Assembly (NCBI GenBank): GCA_036258555.1
Contig: DATADL010000014.1
Coordinates: 1-11,933, forward strand
Origin: JALZEG01 sp036258555
GTDB lineage: Bacteria; Actinomycetota; CADDZG01; WHSQ01
Reading direction: 5' to 3'
DNA: 11,933 bases
Under the pieces are notes generated by a model. It saw only the letters and a program-made list of their open reading frames with translations, ran no database searches and was not told where the DNA came from. Below, in pieces: positions 1 to 6,126 of this stretch (positions are counted from its first letter, which is position 1; every line of letters begins with the position of its first letter). A program made the position numbers and the translations under genes.

Positions 1-335
1 TGGACATCGGGCTGACCTACATCTACGGGATCGGCCGGACGAAGGCGCTCGAGACGTGCATCGGCGCGCGCGTCGACCCGTCGACGAAGGTGCGCGACCT
101 CACCGACGAAGAGGTCGTCAGCATCCGCGACTGGATCGGCAACAACTACCGGGTCGAGGGTGACCTCCGCCGCGAGGTCAACCAGCACATCAAGCGCAAG
201 GTCGAGATCGGGTCCTACCAGGGCTTGCGGCACCGCCGCGGGCTACCGGTGCACGGTCAGCGCACGCACACGAACGCGCGGACCCGCAAGGGCCCGAAGA
301 AGACCGTGGCCGGGAAGAAGAAGGCCAAGAAGTAA
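1..335 (+). CDS. rpsM: 30S ribosomal protein S13, 5'-truncated by window edge
   Basis: S13 sits in the head of the small ribosomal subunit and contacts the P-site tRNA and the large subunit. The reading frame is already open at base 3, giving 110 visible residues. The first ones (DIGLTYIYGIGRTKA) match the N-terminal helix-turn region of S13. About 14 to 16 residues, including the start codon, lie before the window. Further hallmarks are VEGDLRREV, then LRHRRGLPVHGQRT, and the basic NARTRKGPKK tail that inserts towards tRNA. The protein ends in a lysine-rich extension (AGKKKAKK). An internal GTG at base 90 could be mistaken for a start, but homology clearly runs upstream of it. It is followed 53 bp later by rpsK, as in the usual alpha operon. 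The family assignment is secure; only the 5' end is missing. Confidence 0.97.
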   Translation, partial: DIGLTYIYGIGRTKALETCIGARVDPSTKVRDLTDEEVVSIRDWIGNNYRVEGDLRREVNQHIKRKVEIGSYQGLRHRRGLPVHGQRTHTNARTRKGPKKTVAGKKKAKK

Positions 336-371
336 CGAAGGTCGCGTCGACGATCCTCCAGGGCTAGCGAC

Positions 372-380
372 AGAGGAAGG
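372..380 (+). promoter_or_regulatory. Shine-Dalgarno deciding the TTG start of rpsK
   Basis: AGAGGAAGG lies 8 nt before the TTG at 389. It supports that non-ATG codon as the rpsK start, and no ATG or GTG in frame is better placed. The rest of the 53-bp rpsM-rpsK spacer shows nothing else that I can support. Confidence 0.7.
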
Positions 381-388
381 GCAGGTAC

Positions 389-781
389 TTGGCAGCTCCG
401 AAGAAGAAGAAGCAACGGCGTAGGGAGAAGAAGAACGTCGTGCACGGCGTGGCGCACATCAAGTCCACGTTCAACAACACGATCATCGCCATCTCCGACC
501 TCGAGGGCAACGTCCTGTCGTGGGCGTCCGCGGGGAACGTCGGCTTCAAGGGCTCGCGCAAGTCGACGCCGTTCGCCGCGCAGCTCGCGGCCGAGGCGGC
601 GTCCCGGCGCGCGCAGGAGCACGGCGTCCGCCGCGTGGACGTCGAGGTGAAGGGCCCCGGCTCCGGTCGCGAGACCGCGATCCGGTCGCTCCAGGCGTCC
701 GGTCTCGAGATCATCGGGATCAAGGACGTGACGCCGGTGCCGCACAACGGATGCCGCCCCCGCAAGAGGAGGCGCGTCTAG
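389..781 (+). CDS. rpsK: 30S ribosomal protein S11
   Basis: S11 is a platform protein of the small subunit that helps shape the mRNA exit channel near the Shine-Dalgarno helix. The 130-residue product is the normal family length. It has a lysine/arginine-rich N-terminus (AAPKKKKQRRREKK), the core HIKSTFNNTI and GFKGSRKSTPFAAQ segments, and the C-terminal signature HNGCRPRKRRRV. Translation is assigned to a TTG start, supported by an SD 8 nt upstream and by family length. The stop TAG abuts the ATG of rpsD with no intervening base. The last codons (KRRRV) also carry the rpsD SD, so the two genes are probably translationally coupled. Confidence 0.97.
   Translation: MAAPKKKKQRRREKKNVVHGVAHIKSTFNNTIIAISDLEGNVLSWASAGNVGFKGSRKSTPFAAQLAAEAASRRAQEHGVRRVDVEVKGPGSGRETAIRSLQASGLEIIGIKDVTPVPHNGCRPRKRRRV
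766..772 (+). promoter_or_regulatory. Shine-Dalgarno of rpsD embedded in the rpsK 3' end
   Basis: GAGGAGG lies 9 nt before the rpsD ATG at 782. It falls within the codons for the basic C-terminal tail of S11, so one sequence serves both as coding sequence and as ribosome binding site. Confidence 0.75.
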
Positions 782-1408
782 ATGGCGAGGTACACCGGTC
801 CGGTCTGCAAGCTCTGCAGGCGCGAGAAGACGAAGCTGTTCCTGAAGGGGACCCGCTGCGAGTCGCCGAAGTGCCCGATCGAGAAGGGGCGGCCGCCTCC
901 CGGCGAGCACGGCCGCGGCCGCGTCCGCGAGTCCGAGTACCTGCTGCAGCTCCGCGAGAAGCAGAAGGCCAAGCGCTTCTACGGGATCCTCGAGAAGCAG
1001 TTCCGCGGCTACTACGAGGAGGCCGCCCGCTCCAAGGGCGTCACCGGCGAGGAGCTCATGCGGATCTGCGAGTCGCGGCTGGACAACGTCGTGTACCGGG
1101 CCGGCTTCGCGATGAACCGGCCGATGGCGCGCCAGCTCGTCTCGCACGGCCACTTCGAGGTCAACGGCCGCAAGGTCAACATCCCGTCGTTCCGGGTGAA
1201 GCCGGGCGACGTCGTGACGGTGAGGAACCGCTCCAAGACGATGGGACGACTGGTCGAGAACACGTCCTACGCCGAGGGCAGGGAGATCCCCGACTGGCTC
1301 GGATCCAACCTCAGGGAGATGCGCGTCGAGGTGCGCGCGCTGCCCGAGCGCGGCCAGATGGACATCCCCGTCCAGGAGCAGCTCATCGTCGAGTACTACT
1401 CCAAGTAG
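782..1408 (+). CDS. rpsD: 30S ribosomal protein S4 (zinc-binding, four-Cys form)
   Basis: S4 is a primary 16S rRNA binder that nucleates assembly of the 30S body. In enteric bacteria it is also the translational repressor of the alpha operon. The product has 208 residues. The N-terminus holds Cys9, Cys12, Cys26 and Cys31 (CKLC then CESPKC), the zinc-site spacing known from Thermus S4 and lost in many other bacteria. The PPPGEHG turn follows. The S4 RNA-binding domain lies at about residues 95 to 160 (SRLDNVVYRAGFAMN, then VSHGHFEVNGRKVNIPS). The C-terminus ends in the usual QEQLIVEYYSK. The gene starts on the base after the rpsK stop. Autoregulation is plausible from the family, but no leader structure could be confirmed here. 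Confidence 0.98.
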   Translation: MARYTGPVCKLCRREKTKLFLKGTRCESPKCPIEKGRPPPGEHGRGRVRESEYLLQLREKQKAKRFYGILEKQFRGYYEEAARSKGVTGEELMRICESRLDNVVYRAGFAMNRPMARQLVSHGHFEVNGRKVNIPSFRVKPGDVVTVRNRSKTMGRLVENTSYAEGREIPDWLGSNLREMRVEVRALPERGQMDIPVQEQLIVEYYSK

Positions 1409-1431
1409 CCCCGAGCACCACTGCAACGCTG

Positions 1432-1438
1432 AGAGGAG
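1432..1438 (+). promoter_or_regulatory. Shine-Dalgarno of rpoA
   Basis: AGAGGAG lies 4 nt before the rpoA ATG at 1443, in the 34-bp rpsD-rpoA spacer. I see no terminator or promoter in that spacer, consistent with read-through within one operon. Confidence 0.7.
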
Positions 1439-1442
1439 CCCC

Positions 1443-2381
1443 ATGGATCTTCTGATCGTCCAACGTCCTCAGATCACGGAAGAGCAGATCTCGGACGTAC
1501 GCAACAAGTTCACCATCGAGCCGCTCGAGCCCGGCTTCGGCTACACGCTCGGCAACTCGCTGCGCCGCACGCTCCTCTCGTCGATCCCGGGGGCCGCGGT
1601 CACGCAGGTGAAGATCGACGGCGTTCTCCACGAGTTCTCGACGATCGACGGCGTCTCGGAAGACGTCACGAACATCGTCTTGAACCTGAAGGAGCTCGTG
1701 ATCCGCAGCGAGAACGAGGAGCCGTCGACGGTCCACCTGCGCGTGACCGGTCCGGCCACCGTGACCGCCGGCGACATCGAGCTACCGGCCGGCGTCGAGA
1801 TCCTCAACCCCGACAAGGTCATCGCGACCCTGAACAAGAACGCGACGCTCTCGATGGAGCTGCGCGTCCAGCAGGGCCGCGGCTACGTCCCCGCGGCGTC
1901 CGCCGCGAAGGAGGCCATCGGGACGATCCCGATCGACGCCCTCTACTCGCCGGTGAAGCGCGTGACCTACGAGGTCGAGCCCACCCGCGTCGAGCAGATG
2001 ACGAACTACGACCGTCTGATCCTCGACGTCGAGACCGACGGGTCGATCACCCCGAGCAACGCGCTGAGCGCGGCGGGGTCGACGCTCGTCAACCTGTTCC
2101 AGCTGTTCGCGAGCATGGGGGAGGGCCCAGGCCTCGACCTCGGTCCCGAGCCGGGCGAGGAGGAGGAGTCGGGCGTCCTCGCGCAGCCGATCGAGGACAT
2201 GGACCTCACGGTCCGCTCCTACAACTGCCTGAAGCGCGAGGGCGTCACGACGGTCGGCGAGCTCGTCCAGAAGACCGAGGACGACCTGCTCGAGATCCGC
2301 AACTTCGGCCAGAAGTCGATCGACGAGGTGAAGGCCAAGCTCGAGGAGATGGGGCTCGGTCTGCGGAGGAAGGACTTCTAG
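1443..2381 (+). CDS. rpoA: DNA-directed RNA polymerase subunit alpha
   Basis: The alpha subunit dimerises to nucleate RNA polymerase assembly, and its C-terminal domain contacts UP elements and activators. The 312-residue length is normal for the family. The N-terminal domain spans about residues 1 to 225 and carries the dimerisation signature PGFGYTLGNSLRRTLLSSIP (residues 30 to 49). The acidic linker (about 226 to 248) includes EPGEEEESG. The C-terminal domain (about 249 to 312) contains LTVRSYNCLKREGV. In it R258, N261 and C262 occupy the places of the E. coli DNA-contact residues R265, N268 and C269, so UP-element binding should be intact. The stop TAG is followed directly by the rplQ ATG, and the last codons hold the rplQ SD. 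Confidence 0.99.
   Translation: MDLLIVQRPQITEEQISDVRNKFTIEPLEPGFGYTLGNSLRRTLLSSIPGAAVTQVKIDGVLHEFSTIDGVSEDVTNIVLNLKELVIRSENEEPSTVHLRVTGPATVTAGDIELPAGVEILNPDKVIATLNKNATLSMELRVQQGRGYVPAASAAKEAIGTIPIDALYSPVKRVTYEVEPTRVEQMTNYDRLILDVETDGSITPSNALSAAGSTLVNLFQLFASMGEGPGLDLGPEPGEEEESGVLAQPIEDMDLTVRSYNCLKREGVTTVGELVQKTEDDLLEIRNFGQKSIDEVKAKLEEMGLGLRRKDF
2365..2373 (+). promoter_or_regulatory. Shine-Dalgarno of rplQ embedded in the rpoA 3' end
   Basis: GGAGGAAGG lies 8 nt before the rplQ ATG at 2382, inside the codons for the RRKDF end of alpha. The arrangement repeats that of the rpsK-rpsD junction. Confidence 0.75.
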
Positions 2382-3047
2382 ATGCCGGCGCCCAAGAAGG
2401 GTCCGAGGCTGGGGTCGAACCCGTCGCACCAGGGGCTGATGCTCTCGAACCTGGCGCTCTCGCTGTTCGAGCACGAGCGCGTCAAGACGACCGAGGCGAA
2501 GGCCAAGATGCTGCGGCCCTTCGCGGAGCGCCTCATCACGAAGGCGAAGAAGGGCGACGTGCACAACCGGCGTCAGGTGCTGTCGACCATCGAGGACCGC
2601 GCCGTCGTGCACAAGCTCTTCGCCGAGATCGCGCCGCGCTTCGCCGACCGCAACGGGGGCTACACGCGGATCCTCAAGCTCGGCCCCCGCAACGGCGACG
2701 GGGCGCCGATGGCGTTGATCGAGCTCGTCGAGAGCGCCGCGGTGGAGACGGTCCAGTCCGAGCCCGACGAGGGCGGCCGCAGGCGTCGTCTGCCGCGGCC
2801 GCGCCGCCGCGCCGGCTCGTCGGACCTCCCGCAGGACAAGCCCGTTCGCTCGCGTGCGGCCGACGCCGCAGCGGCCGGAGCTGCATCCGCCACCGGTGAA
2901 GAGGGCGAGGAGGCCGAAGGCGACGAGGCCGTCGCCGAGGGCGACGAGGCCGCGGCCGCCGACGCGACCGCCGAGGCCGAGGAGGCGGGCGCCCCCGACG
3001 ACGACGCACCGAGCGCCGGCGGGAAGTCCGAAGACGCCGAGTCCTGA
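2382..3047 (+). CDS. rplQ: 50S ribosomal protein L17 with long acidic C-terminal extension
   Basis: L17 lies on the large-subunit surface near the exit-tunnel side. Residues 1 to about 120 form a complete L17 core: KKGPRLGSNPSHQ, the LFEHERVKTTEAKAK helix, and the RILKLGPRNGDGAPMALIEL end. About 100 further residues follow, nearly doubling the usual length. First comes a basic patch around residues 133 to 143 (RRRRLPRPRRR). Then, from about residue 158 to the end, there is a low-complexity stretch of Ala, Glu, Asp and Gly that includes AEGDEA twice (178 to 183 and 185 to 190). Acidic or Ala-rich L17 tails are known in actinobacteria, though length varies. The tail is probably disordered, and its role is unknown. 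The gene starts directly after the rpoA stop and its stop overlaps the proposed truA start. Confidence 0.97.
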   Translation: MPAPKKGPRLGSNPSHQGLMLSNLALSLFEHERVKTTEAKAKMLRPFAERLITKAKKGDVHNRRQVLSTIEDRAVVHKLFAEIAPRFADRNGGYTRILKLGPRNGDGAPMALIELVESAAVETVQSEPDEGGRRRRLPRPRRRAGSSDLPQDKPVRSRAADAAAAGAASATGEEGEEAEGDEAVAEGDEAAAADATAEAEEAGAPDDDAPSAGGKSEDAES

Positions 3048-3814
3048 ACCTCAGGCTGGATCTCGCATACGACGGCGAGCCCTTCCGCGGGTTCGCGCGG
3101 CAACCCGGCCAGAAGACGGTCCAGGGTGACCTCGAAGACGCGCTGTCGCGCCTCCTGGGCTCGACTCCTGCGCTGACCGTCGCGGGCCGGACGGACGCCG
3201 GCGTCCACGCGGTCGGTCAGGTGGTGTCGGCAGCGGACGTGCCCGACGACACGGACCCCGGCAGGCTGAAGGACTCGGTCAACTCGATCTGCGGACCCTC
3301 GATCGCGGTGCACGAGTGTCGCCGCGTCCCGGACGAGTTCAACGCACGCTTCGACGCACGCTCCCGCACGTACGTCTACGCGATCTTCACCGGAGACGTC
3401 GCCGACCCCTGGCTCGCGCGGACCTCGTGGCACCGGCCCGGCCCCCTCGACGTCGAGGCGATGAACGAGGCTGCCGGGCACCTGCTCGGCGCCCACGACT
3501 TCACGTCGTTCGGCCGCCTCCCGGCTCCCGACGCTTCCGCCGAACGGACCCTGTACGAGCTGTCCTGCACGGCCGCGGGGCGGATCGTGCGCGTCCGGGC
3601 GCGGGCCAACGCGTTCGTCCACCAGATGGTCCGGTCGCTCGTCGGGACGCTCGTCGCCGTGGGCGAGGGCAAGACGAACCCCGGCGGCGTCCCCGCGATC
3701 CTCGCCGCGAAGGACCGCGCGGCAGCGGGTCCCGTGGCACCGCCGCACGGGCTCTGTCTCGTATCCGTGGAGTACGAAGACGGATGGAGCCGGCCGTTTG
3801 ACCCCTTCGAATAG
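3044..3814 (+). CDS. truA: tRNA pseudouridine(38-40) synthase TruA, probable CTG start
   Basis: TruA converts uridines 38 to 40 of the tRNA anticodon arm to pseudouridine in the cytoplasm. The frame encodes the normal family N-terminus (NLRLDLAYDGEPFRGFARQ), then AGRTDAGVHAVGQVV with the catalytic Asp at residue 51. Next come the FNARFDARSRTYVYAI region and the C-terminal ANAFVHQMVRSLVGTL signature. The first ATG, GTG or TTG in frame is at 3221, beyond the catalytic Asp, and would give a non-functional protein. A CTG at 3044 sits exactly where the family normally starts and forms a CTGA overlap with the rplQ TGA, giving 256 residues. No good SD is visible, so coupled re-initiation from rplQ is inferred. 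A later CTG at 3056 or a sequence error (GTGA read as CTGA) are the alternatives. The gene identity is certain; the start is not. Confidence 0.93.
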   Translation: MNLRLDLAYDGEPFRGFARQPGQKTVQGDLEDALSRLLGSTPALTVAGRTDAGVHAVGQVVSAADVPDDTDPGRLKDSVNSICGPSIAVHECRRVPDEFNARFDARSRTYVYAIFTGDVADPWLARTSWHRPGPLDVEAMNEAAGHLLGAHDFTSFGRLPAPDASAERTLYELSCTAAGRIVRVRARANAFVHQMVRSLVGTLVAVGEGKTNPGGVPAILAAKDRAAAGPVAPPHGLCLVSVEYEDGWSRPFDPFE

Positions 3815-3826
3815 CGCCTATATCCT
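3798..3826 (+). promoter_or_regulatory. Candidate sigma70-type promoter for rplM-rpsI
   Basis: TTGACC (3798-3803) and TATCCT (3821-3826) are separated by 17 bp, close to the -35/-10 consensus with ideal spacing. The -35 box lies inside the last codons of truA and the -10 box just after its stop. Transcription would start near 3833, leaving a leader of about 60 nt before the rplM ATG. This would let rplM-rpsI be expressed independently of the upstream alpha operon. It is a pattern match only. Confidence 0.55.
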
Positions 3827-3881
3827 GCACGTTCGCATTTGGGACCCGTCCCACCCTGCCTGCGTCGGCGCGGGCGGCGAA

Positions 3882-3887
3882 CGAGGA
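3882..3887 (+). promoter_or_regulatory. Shine-Dalgarno deciding the rplM start
   Basis: CGAGGA lies 5 nt before the ATG at 3893. It selects that codon over the in-frame start at 3839, which would add 18 residues (GPVPPCLRRRGRR...) not seen in L13 and would have no SD. Confidence 0.65.
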
Positions 3888-3892
3888 TCGAT

Positions 3893-4384
3893 ATGAAGAC
3901 CCACGTAACCAAACCGAACGAGATAACGCGCGAGTGGTGGATCGTCGACGCCGACGGCGTCGTCCTCGGCCGGCTCGCGTCCGAGGTCGCGAAGCGGCTG
4001 CGTGGCAAGCACAAGCCGTCGTACAGCCCGCACCTCGACACCGGCGACCACGTCATCGTCGTCAACGCGTCGAAGGTCGTGCTCACAGGCAGCAAGCTCA
4101 CCGACAAGCAGTACCACCGCCACTCGGGCTACCCCGGCGGCCTCCGCTCCGTTCCCTACTCGAAGCTGATGGCCGAACGCCCCGACATGGCGGTCGAGAA
4201 AGCCGTGAAGGGGATGCTCCCGAGCAACCGTCTAGGGCGCGCGATGCTGAAGAAGCTGAAGGTCTACTCGGGGGCCGAGCACCCGCACTCGGCGCAGTCG
4301 CCGAAGCCGCTCGACGTCAAGGACGTCGCGGCGCCGCACAACCCCGAGCAGGCACACACGATCCAGGAGGTAACCGGTGGCTGA
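3893..4384 (+). CDS. rplM: 50S ribosomal protein L13
   Basis: L13 is an early-assembly protein of the large subunit. The 163-residue product starts MKTHVTKPNEITREWW. It contains the core VLGRLASEVAKRLRGKHKP, the DTGDHVIVVNASKV segment, HSGYPGGLRS, EKAVKGMLPSNRLG and KLKVYSGAEHPHSAQ. The usual length is about 142 to 147 residues. The extra residues form a C-terminal tail (KDVAAPHNPEQAHTIQEVTGG, roughly) that overlaps the rpsI SD and the first 8 bp of rpsI. Start choice rests on the SD at 3882-3887 and on family alignment. The rplM-rpsI pair is a conserved bacterial operon and is expected to be translated in concert. Confidence 0.98.
   Translation: MKTHVTKPNEITREWWIVDADGVVLGRLASEVAKRLRGKHKPSYSPHLDTGDHVIVVNASKVVLTGSKLTDKQYHRHSGYPGGLRSVPYSKLMAERPDMAVEKAVKGMLPSNRLGRAMLKKLKVYSGAEHPHSAQSPKPLDVKDVAAPHNPEQAHTIQEVTGG
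4365..4371 (+). promoter_or_regulatory. Strong Shine-Dalgarno of rpsI inside rplM
   Basis: AGGAGGT lies 5 nt before the GTG at 4377 and is close to a perfect anti-16S match. It fixes the GTG as the rpsI start, even though that codon overlaps the end of rplM. Confidence 0.8.
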
Positions 4385-4769
4385 TGCACTCGTCCGCGCC
4401 ACCGGCCGGCGCAAGGAGGCGGTGTGCCGTGCGCGCCTGCTCCCCGGCACCGGCCGCTGGGAGATCAACGGTCGTCCGATCGAGGACTACTTCCCGAGCG
4501 CGACCCACCGCATGATCATCACCGAGCCCCTGCGCCTCACCGAGACCGAGGGCCGCTACGACATCATCGCCAAGATCGAGGGCGGCGGCGTCAGCGGCCA
4601 GGCCGGCGCGCTGCGCCACGCGATCTCCAAGTCGCTGGCCGAGCTCGACCCCGACCTCCGTCCGGCCCTCAAGAAGGCCGGTTTCCTCACGCGCGACGCG
4701 CGCGAGAAGGAGCGCCGCAAGTACGGGCTCAAGAAGGCCCGCAAGGCGCCCCAGTACTCCAAGCGGTAG
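4377..4769 (+). CDS. rpsI: 30S ribosomal protein S9
   Basis: S9 is a small-subunit head protein whose C-terminal tail reaches the P-site tRNA. The 130-residue product is normal for the family. It shows ATGRRKEAVCRARL near the N-terminus, the INGRPIEDYF strand, GGGVSGQAGALRHAI in the core, DAREKERRKYGLKKAR, and the ending QYSKR whose terminal arginine contacts tRNA. It starts at GTG with a strong SD and overlaps rplM by 8 bp. Downstream there is no further ribosomal gene; a chrA homologue starts 16 bp after the stop. In many actinobacteria glmM follows rpsI, so the local context departs from the familiar one. Confidence 0.98.
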   Translation: MADALVRATGRRKEAVCRARLLPGTGRWEINGRPIEDYFPSATHRMIITEPLRLTETEGRYDIIAKIEGGGVSGQAGALRHAISKSLAELDPDLRPALKKAGFLTRDAREKERRKYGLKKARKAPQYSKR

Positions 4770-4774
4770 CCGCC

Positions 4775-4795
4775 GGGCTCTTCCCGTGGGAGCCC
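4775..4795 (+). terminator. Hairpin after rpsI, possible weak terminator or chrA start control
   Basis: GGGCTC (4775-4780) can pair with GAGCCC (4790-4795), extended by two possible G-U pairs, with a short CCCGT loop. There is no T-run after it, so it is not a classical intrinsic terminator. It begins 5 bp after the rpsI stop and covers the GTG at 4786 proposed as the chrA start. It could attenuate read-through from the ribosomal operon or mask that start. If chrA really begins at the GTG at 4816, the hairpin is purely intergenic and the terminator reading is stronger. Confidence 0.4.
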
Positions 4796-6126
4796 GCGCG
4801 CCCCAGCGCGACCTCGTGCCGCGGCGCGAGGCGTTCCTGTGGTGGCTGAAGCTCGGGTTCGTCAACTTCGGAGGGCCCGCGGGGCAGATCGCCGTCATGC
4901 ACGACGAGCTCGTCGACCGGCGGCGCTGGATCTCGAACGAGCGGTTCCTGCACGCGCTGAACTTCTGCATGCTGCTGCCGGGGCCGGAGGCGACGCAACT
5001 CGCGATCTACGTCGGGTGGCTGCTGAACGGGACCCTGGGTGGGATCGTCGCCGGCGTCCTGTTCGTGCTGCCGGCGTTCTTTCTGATCCTCGGGCTGTCG
5101 TGGACGTACGCCGTCCACGGGGACGTCACGTGGGTGGCGGCGGTGTTCTACGGCCTCCGGGCTGCCGTCGTCGGGCTCGTGGCGGTCGCGGTGATCCGAG
5201 TCGGCGCCAAGGCGTTGAGGACGCCCGCCGCGTGGGTCGTCGCCGGGGCTGCGTTCGTTGCGATCTTCTTCCTCGACGTGGCGTTCCCGTTGATCGTGCT
5301 CGGAGCGGCGCTCGCCGGGCTCGCCGGCGCCAGGGTCGATCCGCGGTGGTGGCCGGCGGGTACGGACGACGCCGAGGGCGGCGACCACGTGCTGTCCGGG
5401 GACGCGCTCGAGCGGGTGGAGCCGACGTGGCGTCGAAGCCTCGCCGTGCTTGCCGCCGGACTCGCGATCTGGTGGGGGCCGCTGCTAGCCGTCCTGGTGT
5501 GGCGCGGCACCGGCGACACGCTGTCGAAGGAGGCCGTGTTCTTCAGCCAGGCCGCGCTGGTGACGTTCGGCGGCGCCTACGCGGTCCTGTCGTACATCAA
5601 CCAGGCGGCGGTGCAGCAGTTCGGGTGGCTGGCGCCCGGTCAGATGGTCACCGGCCTCGGGCTCGCCGAGTCGACACCGGGGCCGCTGATCATGGTGACG
5701 GAGTTCGTCGGCTTCCTGGGCGGCTACAACTTCCCCGGCGGGCTGGACCCCGTCGTGGCCGGCATCCTCGGCGCGACCGTGACGACGTGGGCGCCGTTCG
5801 CGCCGTGCTTCCTGTGGATCTTCCTCGGCGCTCCGTACGTCGAGAGGCTGCGCGGGCGCTCGGGCCTCACGGCCGCTCTGTCGGCGATCACGGCGGCGGT
5901 CGTGGGCGTGATCCTGAACCTCGCGATCACGTTCGCGGCGGTGGCGCTGTTCGCCGAGGTCGACGGCTCGCGCGGCTTCCCGGTGCCCGACCTGTCGTCG
6001 GTCGACACGTTCGCGGCGACGCTGGCGGGGGCCGCGTTCGTGGCGCTGTGGCGCTACAGGGCGAACGTGGTCTTGGTGGTTCTCGCGAGCGCGGGGGCCG
6101 GTTTGGTGTACCGGAGCTTCACGTGA
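4786..6126 (+). CDS. chrA: Chromate transporter family protein ChrA (long, two CHR domains)
   Basis: ChrA proteins are inner-membrane transporters, best known for chromate efflux. The 446-residue length is typical of the two-domain form. The first CHR domain shows LGFVNFGGPAGQIA (residues 23 to 36), a conserved RRRW nearby, and LLPGPEATQLAIYVG. The second shows VTFGGAYAVL (259 to 268) and ESTPGPLIMVTEFVGFLGGY (295 to 314). Hydrophobic stretches are consistent with roughly ten membrane segments, with a charged central loop at about 183 to 215. The start is uncertain: GTG 4786 gives the longest product and GTG 4816 is ten codons shorter; neither has a clear SD. The gene lies 16 bp after rpsI in the same direction and overlaps the next gene by 4 bp (GTGA). 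Substrate specificity cannot be read from sequence; sulfate or another oxyanion is possible. Confidence 0.92.
   Translation: MGARAPQRDLVPRREAFLWWLKLGFVNFGGPAGQIAVMHDELVDRRRWISNERFLHALNFCMLLPGPEATQLAIYVGWLLNGTLGGIVAGVLFVLPAFFLILGLSWTYAVHGDVTWVAAVFYGLRAAVVGLVAVAVIRVGAKALRTPAAWVVAGAAFVAIFFLDVAFPLIVLGAALAGLAGARVDPRWWPAGTDDAEGGDHVLSGDALERVEPTWRRSLAVLAAGLAIWWGPLLAVLVWRGTGDTLSKEAVFFSQAALVTFGGAYAVLSYINQAAVQQFGWLAPGQMVTGLGLAESTPGPLIMVTEFVGFLGGYNFPGGLDPVVAGILGATVTTWAPFAPCFLWIFLGAPYVERLRGRSGLTAALSAITAAVVGVILNLAITFAAVALFAEVDGSRGFPVPDLSSVDTFAATLAGAAFVALWRYRANVVLVVLASAGAGLVYRSFT

Noticed and set aside
257..1444. Minus-strand 395-codon open frame across rpsK and rpsD
   Set aside because: Antisense shadow of two ribosomal protein genes with no recognisable domain.
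3000..3060. Programmed -1 frameshift fusing rplQ and truA
   Set aside because: The truA frame is -1 to rplQ, but no slippery heptamer is visible near the junction. The CTGA stop/start overlap explains the arrangement more simply.
3342..3366. Short direct repeat ACGCACGCT within truA
   Set aside because: It arises from the ARFDAR codons of a conserved TruA segment, not from a repeat element.
3841..3852. Inverted repeat GGGACCCGTCCC in the rplM leader as an autoregulatory hairpin
   Set aside because: Five paired bases with a 2-nt loop cannot form a stable hairpin, and no further support was found.
3839..3892. Upstream start for rplM adding 18 residues
   Set aside because: The added Arg/Pro-rich residues are not part of L13. 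It lacks an SD, and it begins only 6 bases after the predicted transcript start.
4839..6122. Upstream part of the long frame that continues into the unknown gene (724 codons in total)
   Set aside because: Before 6123 this frame only shadows chrA, giving Arg-rich nonsense. The real gene begins at the GTG at 6123, where composition changes to normal protein sequence.
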